From AV69 sp036498205 (GTDB taxonomy: Bacteria; Verrucomicrobiota; Verrucomicrobiia; Chthoniobacterales; UBA10450): a stretch of 25,816 nt of DNA. The notes under the pieces were generated by a model, which saw only the letters and a program-made list of their open reading frames with translations, was not told where the DNA came from and made no database searches. Location: NCBI GenBank assembly GCA_036498205.1, contig DASXIC010000147.1, positions 1 to 25,816 on the forward strand, in the 5' to 3' direction. The translations under genes were made by a program, and so were the position numbers. Below, one piece after another: positions 1-7,253 of this stretch (the first letter of the stretch is position 1; each line of letters starts with the position of its first letter).

Positions 1-19
1 GACCGTTTTACCAAATGCG

Positions 20-2053
20 GTGCGCACAATTACTCCCGGCGAATCCGGCATTTCGGAAGAGCCGAGCGGAAGCCGGTCGCGGATGGTTGCAGTGGGAGGG
101 ACTCCAAAACGCCCCCGCGACTTACCACCGGCGGTGGCACTGGCGCTCGAGCCCCGCGTGGAGCGTGTGTTGTCGCTCGCGCTCAGCGATGTGATCGGCC
201 AGATGCCAGAAGGTTACCTCAAGCCGCGGGAGAGTTTTGATGCGACGCGGAGGGTATTGCTGAAAGCCGCTGACGTCGAAAAAGGGATGGCAAGCGGACG
301 GCCCCGAATGGCAATAGCGACGCTCTACCAGCAGATGCCGGAAATTTTCATGCACAGTGTGCCGGCATCGGATGCGGCGCTGGTGGATCTTCCGTTCGAG
401 AAAGTCATAGAGGAACTCTCGAACTTACGTGTGCGACACGATCAGACGGAAGAGCAGGTCGCGGCACAATACCAGACGCCATTTCTGCAGGTGACACTTG
501 AAGAGTCAGAACGGTTTGGAACGAAAATGGAGCCTGTCCAGGTAGCTGAGTTTCCCCGGATGCGAATGGGAATGCCGCCGGCCACGGCCGAGGCGATCGC
601 AGCGGCGGAACCGGAGCCGGCCGCGCAGGAGAAATTCACGCCGTCGCATATCGGTCCGGAAATCCCGTCCCGACCGGCTTCGCGAGAGTTGCCTGCCAGG
701 GCTCCTGTTCCCCCGATGCGGAAGGATGAGGAGACACAGACTGTCCCCAAACCTGGGGGCGCGGCGCCCGAAAACCAGCCTGCCGCGCGCATTCCATTTT
801 CACCGCAGCCTGCGCCGGCAGAGAAAATCCCATCGCCCTCCGCAGACGAGCAGATACCGGAGAAAAATTTGTCAAATGGAACGGGTGAGCCCGTGTTTCC
901 GCGAGTTCCAGCCTCCAGCGGGCCGCCCGTTCCGCCTCCTGCTCCTGTCGCGCCAACACGAATTCCATTTAAATTGGCGCCGCTGTCCGAGGCAAAGCCC
1001 GAACCGGAGCCAGCTCCGGCTCCCGCCCCCGCTCCCGCCCCAGCGCCTGCTTTCACATCATCGAAAACGCCCAAGGTTTCGATTGCCGCAGCACCGACAC
1101 AGTCGCCCGCATCAAGCGAGGCGATGGTAACGCTGTCGTTGCGGCCGATCCTGGAAAGCCTGCCACCGATCCAAATTGCCGGGGATGTTTTGTCAGTGCC
1201 GGCGGACACGAAGATCTCATTCCGTTTTGCGCTGATCGCGCCGCAGCTGGCCAGCGGAAAGGTCGTGATTCAACCGAAGGATTTTTGCTCCGCGCTGCCA
1301 TCGGCGCATCGCGATCTTTTCCTGCCCGATGCCGTCGATGTACCGGTGCAGCTTTCATTGCCTGACGTCCTGGCGAATCTGCCAGGCAATGCTTTGCAGA
1401 TGCGGGAGGATCAGGAAATAGTCACTCAGGACGAAGTTTTCGAGACACCGTTCTCGACCAAGGCAGCGGAGGATGCGAAACGCTTCGGATCCGGTGGAGT
1501 GCAGGATGCTGCGCCTGGAGTTTCGGCCCAACAGCGAATGGCCGAGAAACCCGCGAATGAGGCCAAGGAGACAAGCGGTCCGACGCGAATGGCCAAGGTC
1601 GAGCCTGCGAAAGTCGAAAGCGCTCCGGTTGCCACGCCGATGCCGCCAGAAACAGTGGCCGTCGTCGAGTCGAGGTTTGACGCGAGGGAAGCGGTGGCAA
1701 AGGCGAGCGCGCTCGCAGGGGTGGGATCGTGCAGCATCATCTTCGCCGACGGGCTGAGTATCGCCGGCAATATTCCGGGTGAAATGCACGTCGATGGTTT
1801 AAGCGCAGTGGCACCAACGTTGCTGAAGAAGCTGGAGAAACATATGCTGGAAACGCAACTCGGAGCGCTGACCTGCCTGACCGTTCACGGAGAGAAATCG
1901 CCCGTGACCTTCTTCGCGTCTGGAAACATCTGTCTCACCGTAGTGCACGACGGCTCGGGGCTTGGCGAACCGACACGGCGCGAGCTCGCTACCATCACGC
2001 AGGAACTTTCACGCACCTACGCCCAACCGGGGACCGCTCATGTCGATCATTAA
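20..2053 (+). CDS. Large Pro/Ala-rich protein with duplicated N-terminal unit and C-terminal roadblock-like domain (5' end uncertain)
   Basis: About 677 residues from the GTG at 20. The frame stays open to the window edge, so the true start may lie upstream; an in-frame ATG at 83 is another option. Two related units are visible, at residues ~45-168 and ~367-490. Both end in a leucine-rich stretch, then an acidic DQ-containing stretch, then a TPF motif, then a charged helix closing with RFG. A Pro-rich linker (~180-365, with a run of seven Pro-Ala pairs near 331-344) separates them. Residues ~553-668 have the hydrophobic and Gly pattern of a roadblock/LC7 domain. The last 14 bases overlap the MglA-type GTPase gene, which suggests coupled expression and a partner role as regulator or scaffold of that GTPase. 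No signal peptide or membrane segment is seen. The function is not established; roadblock assignment is likely, the duplicated unit is unrecognised. Confidence 0.72.
   Translation: MRTITPGESGISEEPSGSRSRMVAVGGTPKRPRDLPPAVALALEPRVERVLSLALSDVIGQMPEGYLKPRESFDATRRVLLKAADVEKGMASGRPRMAIATLYQQMPEIFMHSVPASDAALVDLPFEKVIEELSNLRVRHDQTEEQVAAQYQTPFLQVTLEESERFGTKMEPVQVAEFPRMRMGMPPATAEAIAAAEPEPAAQEKFTPSHIGPEIPSRPASRELPARAPVPPMRKDEETQTVPKPGGAAPENQPAARIPFSPQPAPAEKIPSPSADEQIPEKNLSNGTGEPVFPRVPASSGPPVPPPAPVAPTRIPFKLAPLSEAKPEPEPAPAPAPAPAPAPAFTSSKTPKVSIAAAPTQSPASSEAMVTLSLRPILESLPPIQIAGDVLSVPADTKISFRFALIAPQLASGKVVIQPKDFCSALPSAHRDLFLPDAVDVPVQLSLPDVLANLPGNALQMREDQEIVTQDEVFETPFSTKAAEDAKRFGSGGVQDAAPGVSAQQRMAEKPANEAKETSGPTRMAKVEPAKVESAPVATPMPPETVAVVESRFDAREAVAKASALAGVGSCSIIFADGLSIAGNIPGEMHVDGLSAVAPTLLKKLEKHMLETQLGALTCLTVHGEKSPVTFFASGNICLTVVHDGSGLGEPTRRELATITQELSRTYAQPGTAHVDH
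998..1051 (+). repeat. In-frame Pro-Glu/Pro-Ala coding repeat
   Basis: Degenerate hexanucleotide repeats of the form CCx-GCx encode two Pro-Glu pairs followed by seven Pro-Ala pairs inside the linker of the large roadblock protein. Such stretches are typically extended, flexible linkers. The repeat length could vary between strains without shifting the frame. Confidence 0.7.
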
Positions 2054-2702
2054 TTACGCCAGCCGCGAGATCCAATTCAAGATCGTCTATTATGGGCCGG
2101 CGCTCTGCGGAAAGACGACCAACCTCGGCTACATCCACCAGCGGATCAGCCCGCAAAATCGCGGCGATCTGGTCTCGCTCGCAACTGCGGCCGATCGCAC
2201 CCTGTTCTTCGATTTTCTCCCGCTAAATGCCGTCGTCATCAAAGGTTTTGTTACAAAATTCCAGCTCTACACCGTGCCCGGCCAGGTGATCTACAACGCG
2301 ACGCGTCAACTCGTCTTGCGCAGCGTGGATGGGATTGTTTTCGTGGCCGACTCGCAGTGGGAAAAAATGGAGGAGAACGTCGAGAGTTTTAAAAATCTGG
2401 AGGACAACCTCGCGAAACAGAACATGTCCCTGGACGACGTCCCTTACGTTTTGCAGTACAACAAGCGCGACCTGCCGAATATCGCGCCGGTGAATTATCT
2501 CGAGTATGTGTTGAACAACCGGAAGAAGCGGGTGCAGAGCTTTGAAGTGGTTTCCAGCACCGGCCAGAACGTTTTTGCGACGCTTAACGCCGTCTCGCAA
2601 ATCTTGCTCCATAAATTCAGCAAACAAAGCGACCGCAGCTCCGCTTCCTCAGGCAGTGGTCAGACGCACGTTGCACCGCAGCCGCAGGGCGCAAACGCAT
2701 GA
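2040..2702 (+). CDS. mglA: MglA-type small Ras-like GTPase
   Basis: 220 residues from the ATG at 2040, which gives the N-terminus typical of MglA (MSxINYxSREI). Visible GTPase motifs are the P-loop GPALCGKT (19-26), Arg53 in the DRTLFFDF segment (the intrinsic arginine finger of MglA), the switch-II motif TVPGQ (78-82) with Gln82, and NKRD (141-144). An SSTG stretch near the C-terminal end is the probable G5 motif. In Myxococcus, MglA sets cell polarity and is turned off by the roadblock protein MglB. Here the gene lies between two roadblock-domain genes, overlapping the first by 14 bp and the second by ATGA. Residue 21, equivalent to Ras Gly12, is Ala instead of the Gly I recall for Myxococcus MglA. 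A Ser/Gln-rich tail of ~28 residues follows the fold. The family call is firm; the cellular role here is unknown. Confidence 0.93.
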   Translation: MSIINYASREIQFKIVYYGPALCGKTTNLGYIHQRISPQNRGDLVSLATAADRTLFFDFLPLNAVVIKGFVTKFQLYTVPGQVIYNATRQLVLRSVDGIVFVADSQWEKMEENVESFKNLEDNLAKQNMSLDDVPYVLQYNKRDLPNIAPVNYLEYVLNNRKKRVQSFEVVSSTGQNVFATLNAVSQILLHKFSKQSDRSSASSGSGQTHVAPQPQGANA

Positions 2703-3190
2703 ACGCGATCCCCGTTCTCACAATCAACGACGTCGCAACCCTCGATGGTGTCCTGGCCGATTTCCTGAAGAAGGCGGAAGCGGAACTCACCGTAGTGATC
2801 GATCGCGGCGGCAACGTCATCTCGCAGTACGGCGACATGACGGTGATGGATGTGACCATCATCGCCGCGTTGGCCGCGGGATCTTTTGCCGCGACTCGTG
2901 AACTGGCCCGGCGGATCGGCGAAATCGAATTCAACGCGCTTTATCACCAGGGAAACGGCAGTCACATTTTCATGAACTCGGTCGACGAAGAAACGATCAT
3001 GATCACCGTCTTCGGCCCGAGAACGACCGTGGGACTGGTGCGCTTTTATTCTACTGGCGCGGCGCAGCAGGTCGCAGTCCTGCTCAAGTCGATGCAAAAT
3101 GCGAATCATACTTTCACATTCGAGGCGTCGGACATTTCGACCGCGCCGATCTTTACCGACTCGATGCCGGCCCCGACCGGGTCCAGCTGA
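2699..3190 (+). CDS. Roadblock/LC7 domain protein (MglB-like)
   Basis: 163 residues; the ATG overlaps the GTPase stop as ATGA. The protein is a single roadblock-type alpha/beta domain (~10-135): a first helix ending near residue 28, a strand carrying the DRGGNVIS turn (35-42), a central Ala-rich helix, and a strand pair around the MNSVDEETIMITVFG segment. A short disordered tail follows. Roadblock proteins dimerise and, in the MglB branch, act as GTPase-activating proteins for MglA. Immediate coupling to an MglA-type gene makes that the best guess. It is distinct from the roadblock-like C-terminus of the upstream large protein, so this GTPase has two candidate roadblock partners. GAP activity is inferred from context only. 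Confidence 0.85.
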   Translation: MNAIPVLTINDVATLDGVLADFLKKAEAELTVVIDRGGNVISQYGDMTVMDVTIIAALAAGSFAATRELARRIGEIEFNALYHQGNGSHIFMNSVDEETIMITVFGPRTTVGLVRFYSTGAAQQVAVLLKSMQNANHTFTFEASDISTAPIFTDSMPAPTGSS

Positions 3191-3331
3191 TCCTTTTTTT
3201 TGGAACCTGGTTCTGTCCGCTGAGGTAGGGGCGGTTGACCACAACCGTCCGGGCGACTGACTCAGTCGTCCCCAGCCAGGGACGATCTCGGCCGAGACGG
3301 CGCGCGATGTCCGTTTTTGTTACGCGGGCTC
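3191..3331. repeat. Palindrome-rich spacer between convergent genes
   Basis: This 141-bp non-coding stretch holds a T8 run at 3194-3201 and four inverted repeats. They are 3229-3250 (stem with core CGGTTG/CAACCG, loop ACCA), 3251-3272 (GGG plus CGACTG paired with CAGTCG plus CCC, one bulged T), 3267-3284 (CGTCCC/GGGACG, loop of 6, competing with the previous one) and 3286-3297 (perfect 12-bp palindrome TCTCGGCCGAGA). None is followed directly by a T-run on either strand, so none is a canonical intrinsic terminator. They may still end transcription of the facing genes, or be a genome-wide palindromic repeat. Confidence 0.5.
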
Positions 3332-4579
3332 CTAGCCGGTGAATTCCTTCGCCGCCAGGGTGGCGTTGTGTCCGCCAAACCCGAAGGAGTTGTTCAGCGC
3401 TACTCGAACTTTTTTTTCCCTGGCCATCTTCGGAGTAAAATCGAGATCACACTCCTCATCGGGATTATCCAGGTTGATCGTCGGTGGAATGACACCGTCG
3501 CGAATTGCCAGCGCGCATGCCGCCATTTCAACAGCTCCAGCCCCGCCAAGTAGATGACCGGTCATCGATTTGGTGGAACTGATGGAAACGCTTTTGGCCT
3601 TCTCGCCAAAGACTGTCTTAATCGCGCGTGTTTCCGCGATGTCGCCTAGCCCGGTCGAGGTGGCATGTGCGTTGATGTAATCGACCTCATCGACTGAAAT
3701 TTTCGCGTGTTCGAGCGCGAATTGCATCGCCCGGGCTGCTCCGGCGCCATCGGGTGGCGGAGCAGTCATATGAAAGGCATCCGCGCTCAAGCCGTAGCCG
3801 ACCAGCTCGCAGTAAATTTTCGCATTCCGTTTCTTTGCACGTTCGAGTTCCTCGACCACGACGACACCGGCGCCTTCGCCCATAACGAAACCGTCCCGGT
3901 CCCGGTCCCAGGGACGGGAGGCAGCCGCGGGATCGTCATTGCGCGTGCTCAACGCTTTCATCGCGCCAAATCCGGCCAGACCAATCGGGATGATTGCCGC
4001 TTCGGAGCCCCCCGCGAGAAAAATATCGGCGTCCCCGAACTTGATCATCCGCCAGGATTCGCCGATGGCGTTATTCGAGGTGGCACAGGCGGTGACGATG
4101 CACATATTCGGGCCCCGCATGCCGAACTCCATCGAGATCAGACCGCTTGCCATGTTGCTGATCAGCATTGGAATGGTGAATGCGGAAACGCGTTGCGGGC
4201 CTTTCTTGAGCAGAACGGTGTATTGATCCTCCAAGGTTTTTAGCCCCCCGATTCCGCTGCTGACGAGTACACCGAAGCGTTCCGGATCCTCGACAGCCAT
4301 ATCAACGCAGGCATCTTTCATCGCCATTTTGGCGGCAGCCATCGCCAGCTGTGCGAAGCGATCGGTCCGGCGAACGTCCTTGGGGTTTTTGAAAAAGCAT
4401 TTTGGATCGAACCCCAGCACTTCTCCGCCGATGCGGCAATCGTAGGCAGAAGTGTCGAAGGTGGTGATTGTGCGAATGCCGCTAACGCCGTTCTTCAAAT
4501 TATCCCAGAACGTTTCAAGATCGCCGCCAACGGGGGTAATAACCCCCAATCCTGTAATGACAACGCGACGATTATTCAT
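3332..4579 (-). CDS. fabF: Beta-ketoacyl-ACP synthase II (FabF)
   Basis: 415 residues, the usual FabF length. It condenses malonyl-ACP with acyl-ACP in fatty-acid elongation in the cytoplasm. The catalytic triad is visible: Cys165 in VTACATS, His305 in NAHATST and His342 in SMTGHLLG, with Lys337 just before the last. The N-terminal RRVVITGLGVITP and the C-terminal NNSFGFGGHNA segments are typical. The ATG at 4579 follows guaB3 after a 71-bp gap, and the gene ends the minus-strand run. No acpP gene, the common neighbour of fabF, is in the window. Misassignment to FabB is unlikely given length and motif context. Confidence 0.96.
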   Translation of the reverse strand: MNNRRVVITGLGVITPVGGDLETFWDNLKNGVSGIRTITTFDTSAYDCRIGGEVLGFDPKCFFKNPKDVRRTDRFAQLAMAAAKMAMKDACVDMAVEDPERFGVLVSSGIGGLKTLEDQYTVLLKKGPQRVSAFTIPMLISNMASGLISMEFGMRGPNMCIVTACATSNNAIGESWRMIKFGDADIFLAGGSEAAIIPIGLAGFGAMKALSTRNDDPAAASRPWDRDRDGFVMGEGAGVVVVEELERAKKRNAKIYCELVGYGLSADAFHMTAPPPDGAGAARAMQFALEHAKISVDEVDYINAHATSTGLGDIAETRAIKTVFGEKAKSVSISSTKSMTGHLLGGAGAVEMAACALAIRDGVIPPTINLDNPDEECDLDFTPKMAREKKVRVALNNSFGFGGHNATLAAKEFTG

Positions 4580-4588
4580 GTCTCAAGC

Positions 4589-4606
4589 ACTCGGCGGCAA
4601 CCGAGT
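4589..4606 (-). other. Hairpin in the guaB3-fabF spacer
   Basis: ACTCGG and CCGAGT form a perfect 6-bp stem around a 6-base loop, in the 71-bp gap between the guaB3 stop and the fabF ATG. No T-run follows on the minus strand, so it is not a standard terminator. It could attenuate or stabilise the transcript. The signal is weak. Confidence 0.25.
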
Positions 4607-4650
4607 CGCAAAGGTGGTTCAAAGGATGCGCAGGGTCAACGCGCTTCCGA

Positions 4651-5829
4651 TTAACGCGTTCCCATCCCGACACTTTGGACCGTCTGGAAGAGCTTCCCTT
4701 CAGTTTTGATAGAAGGCGCGATGATGATTTCTGTTTCCTGGAACTCTGCGATGTCGCGGGCGCCGGTGTTTCCCATGCAGGTCGTGATAGCTCCGACCAG
4801 ATTTTGACTGCCATCGTCGACTTCGGCCGGTCCGAATAAGATTTGCTTGAGCGATCCGGTGGCCCCGACTTTGATGCGGGTCCCCCGGGGCAGATTCGCG
4901 TGCGGAGTGGCCATTCCCCAGTGATAACCTCGTCCCGGTGCCTCATGCGCCTTGGCGAAGGCGCTGCCAACCATGACGGCATCGGCGCCGCAGGCCAGCG
5001 CTTTACAAACATCGCCTCCCTTGCTCATACCCCCGTCGGTGATGATCGGAACGAACCGTGAAGTTTTTTTGAAATAGGCATCGCGCGCGGCCGCGCAATC
5101 CACCGTGGCGGTGACTTGCGGCACTCCCAAGCCCAGCACTCCGCGCGAAGTACAGGCCGCGCCAGGGCCTACCCCGACAAGAATTGCGGCCGGTCCGCAC
5201 TCCATGATTTCGAAGGTAACGTCATATCCAACGGTGTTGCCGACGATTACCGGGATTCGCATATCGGCGCAGAACTTTTCCAAATCGAGCGACTTATATT
5301 CTGAGGAGATGTGGCGTACGGTTGAGACCGTGCTTTGAACGACGAAAACGTCGGCCCCGGCCTCCTGCGCGATGGCCCCAAACTCGGTCGCGCGTTGCGG
5401 AATCGAACTTACTGCGGCAAGAGCTCCGCCATCTTTGATTTGCCGGACGCGGGCAGCAATCAATTCCGGCTGGACCGGTTCCTGATAAACCTTTTGTAAG
5501 AGCCCGGTAATTTCCCCTTTGTCGGTTTCGACAATCTTTTGCAGTACTTCCTGGGGATTTTTGTAGCGCGTCTGCAACCCCTCGAGATTGAGAACGGCAA
5601 GACCCCCAAGTTTACTCATCTCAATGGCGAACCGCACATCGACCACTCCATCCATTGCGCTCGCCAAAATCGGGATCTTCAACTCGATTGGATCCGCGTC
5701 TTTGCGCGGCAGACGAAAGGTTGTGTCCACCTCGTTCGGATTAATGGTGATCCTGCCGGGCACGAGCGCGATCTCGTCGAACCCGTAGGTCACGCGCGCT
5801 TTTCGATTACGGCCAATCCACATTCCCAT
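4651..5829 (-). CDS. guaB3: GuaB3-family IMP dehydrogenase-related protein
   Basis: 392 residues, a TIM-barrel protein of the IMPDH/GMP reductase superfamily. The catalytic Cys226 lies in GPGAACTSR (IMPDH consensus GPGSICTTR), and the phosphate-binding segments TDGG (264-267) and MVGSAFA (286-292) are present. There is no CBS pair between barrel strands, and the N-terminal GRNRKARVTYGFDEIALVPG matches the actinobacterial/cyanobacterial GuaB3 group. IMPDH makes XMP from IMP with NAD+, the committed step to GMP; cyanobacterial GuaB3 is reported to have IMPDH activity. The ATG at 5829 lies 3 bp after the zinc-ribbon stop, so it is probably cotranscribed with the upstream genes. Whether this copy is the cell's main IMPDH or a paralogue cannot be told here. 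Confidence 0.88.
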   Translation of the reverse strand: MGMWIGRNRKARVTYGFDEIALVPGRITINPNEVDTTFRLPRKDADPIELKIPILASAMDGVVDVRFAIEMSKLGGLAVLNLEGLQTRYKNPQEVLQKIVETDKGEITGLLQKVYQEPVQPELIAARVRQIKDGGALAAVSSIPQRATEFGAIAQEAGADVFVVQSTVSTVRHISSEYKSLDLEKFCADMRIPVIVGNTVGYDVTFEIMECGPAAILVGVGPGAACTSRGVLGLGVPQVTATVDCAAARDAYFKKTSRFVPIITDGGMSKGGDVCKALACGADAVMVGSAFAKAHEAPGRGYHWGMATPHANLPRGTRIKVGATGSLKQILFGPAEVDDGSQNLVGAITTCMGNTGARDIAEFQETEIIIAPSIKTEGKLFQTVQSVGMGTR

Positions 5830-5832
5830 ATA

Positions 5833-6072
5833 TCAAATTCGCTCAAACTTAAATCGTTCGTTCAAACTGCCGCAGCGCGGACAACGTGGCAGCAGGGCGT
5901 CGGTTCGATCTTCGAACTCCAATCCGCAAATGACACAGCGCAACCGGTAACGAAAAGCCTTTCGTTCGCGGCGCCTGCGGTTCCATTCACTACTTAACCA
6001 GAGGAGGAATACGGCCGCAAGGAAAAGCAGCAGGTAAATCGCTACCAGACTGGCCAGAGTGACGCGAATCAC
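5833..6072 (-). CDS. Small membrane-anchored zinc-ribbon protein
   Basis: 79 residues if it starts at the GTG at 6072, which overlaps the TonB-like stop as GTGA; a longer reading from 6147 would lie inside the neighbour. Residues ~5-27 form one hydrophobic membrane segment, followed by a basic stretch (31-39) that would place the C-terminus in the cytoplasm. Two CxxC knuckles (Cys46/Cys49 and Cys64/Cys67) form a zinc-ribbon, like the small rubredoxin- or regulator-type ribbons. It is not a known ExbBD component, and its role is unknown. The overlap upstream and the 3-bp gap to guaB3 say it is expressed with them. Confidence 0.75.
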   Translation of the reverse strand: MIRVTLASLVAIYLLLFLAAVFLLWLSSEWNRRRRERKAFRYRLRCVICGLEFEDRTDALLPRCPRCGSLNERFKFERI

Positions 6073-6851
6073 GGTGGAACGCTGGAAGATGTACTTGGCG
6101 GGGGCGCGCCAATGTCGTTCCCCCAAAGAATTGTCGCCGCGCTCCAAAGCAGATCAGCGAAAGGATGTTTGTTTTCCTTCCGAGTAAAACGGCAAAGCTG
6201 GAGAAAACTGCGCGCCTGTTCATCCAACGCCGGGTCCCCCGATGATTCGATGAGAAAGCAGAAGCGAATCGTGCCGCTCGCGTCAATTGCGATGCGAAAA
6301 CGCGCATTCGCAGGGGCGCCGGGCCGGCTGGCATGGAACGTAAATTCCGGCAGGACCGATGTATCAAATTCTTCCATCGGTTCTGCGAAATAGACGGAAG
6401 TCTTGTGGGTGAGCGATCCAACAATGGCGCTAGCGCCCGTTCTCGGGATCCGAACCGCGCCGATCGCAGCAGAACTTGGAACGCTCAAATCGGGCGCGAC
6501 TGGCGCAAGCTTTTTAAGATTCGGCTCGGTCGTAGTGTAGGAAGCAACATGTTGCATCGGCGGCAGCTCGACACTCTTGCTCGCAGGAGCGCGTTGCGTA
6601 GTCGTGGCCAGTGCTGGATCCTCCGCTTCGACCCAGCGCAAAAATGCAACGGACTCTGAGTTGTCCGGCGAGATGATGCTCACGCGCGCGGGTGCGGGCA
6701 TTAACGCCACCGTGGGCGGATAAACAATCTGAAAAACGTAGAAACAGACCGCGTGGAGAACGAAAGAGGCGATTAGGAAAAAGATCAGGGCCCGAATTCG
6801 CCGGCGAGGCGGCGCCCACGTAAAAATAAGAGGCGCGGCTGAGACGTTCAC
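6069..6851 (-). CDS. TonB-like energy-transducer protein
   Basis: 260 residues from the GTG at 6851, which overlaps the exbD stop as GTGA. The frame is open further upstream but that part is antisense-like shadow over exbD. Layout: a short basic N-terminus, one membrane anchor (~20-44), a periplasmic Pro/Ala/Ser-rich middle, then a C-terminal domain (~190-235) where RFRIAIDASGTIRF and a following SSGDPALDEQA stretch match the TonB/TolA C-terminal fold. TonB proteins transmit proton-motive energy from ExbB-ExbD to outer-membrane transporters. The spacer is less Lys/Pro-rich than in E. coli TonB. No TonB-dependent receptor is nearby, so the partner is unknown, and a TolA-like role is also possible. 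Confidence 0.75.
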   Translation of the reverse strand: MNVSAAPLIFTWAPPRRRIRALIFFLIASFVLHAVCFYVFQIVYPPTVALMPAPARVSIISPDNSESVAFLRWVEAEDPALATTTQRAPASKSVELPPMQHVASYTTTEPNLKKLAPVAPDLSVPSSAAIGAVRIPRTGASAIVGSLTHKTSVYFAEPMEEFDTSVLPEFTFHASRPGAPANARFRIAIDASGTIRFCFLIESSGDPALDEQARSFLQLCRFTRKENKHPFADLLWSAATILWGNDIGAPPPSTSSSVPP

Positions 6852-7246
6852 TTGGGCGCGGCGGTGGCCAGCGCTACTGACGGGACACCATGTTCCAGTG
6901 CGAGATTGGCCACTCGTATTACCATCTCGTAGGGAGTGGAACGATCTGCCTTGATAACTATCGACCGGCCTTCCTGCCGCGCGGTGTCGAATTGCTGTCC
7001 GAGCTCGTCGATGGAAACTTTTTGATCGCGGAAGTAAATTGTCGCTCCATTGGTGATGCTGACGATTTGATATTTGACCTGCGGTGCGAGCATGAATTTT
7101 GAAAAGGGCACATTGACGGAAATGCCCGGCTGCAAAATGAAATTGGAGCTCAGTAACAGAAAGAAAATCATCAAAAACACGACGTCGAGCAGCGGGAACA
7201 CGAGCAGCCAACCGAACTGGTAATCTTTCGTTCGGGCCAATTTCAT
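6848..7246 (-). CDS. exbD: ExbD/TolR family biopolymer transport protein
   Basis: 132 residues, normal for the family. A short cytoplasmic N-terminus leads to one membrane helix (~13-33) carrying the conserved Asp21 in PLLDVVFL, the proton-handling residue (Asp25 in E. coli ExbD). A periplasmic domain follows, with the VxVKAD-like segment here as IVIKADRSTPY. With ExbB it forms the inner-membrane proton channel that energises TonB. The ATG at 7246 follows exbB after 7 bp, and its stop overlaps the TonB-like start. ExbD or TolR cannot be separated by sequence alone, but the adjacent TonB-like gene favours ExbD. Confidence 0.9.
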   Translation of the reverse strand: MKLARTKDYQFGWLLVFPLLDVVFLMIFFLLLSSNFILQPGISVNVPFSKFMLAPQVKYQIVSITNGATIYFRDQKVSIDELGQQFDTARQEGRSIVIKADRSTPYEMVIRVANLALEHGVPSVALATAAPK

Positions 7247-7253
7247 CCGACCG

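Noticed and set aside
442..1209. 255-residue minus-strand frame rich in Gly-Ala
   Set aside because: It is the antisense reading of the Pro-Ala coding repeat of the large + strand gene, with no motif or start signal of its own.
20..2053. TonB or TolA assignment because of the Pro-rich region
   Set aside because: No membrane anchor is present, and the C-terminus fits a roadblock-like fold, not the TonB domain.
6852..7211. Longer N-terminus for the TonB-like gene
   Set aside because: It would overlap nearly all of exbD and is low-quality, basic shadow sequence; the GTG at 6851 with GTGA overlap fits much better.
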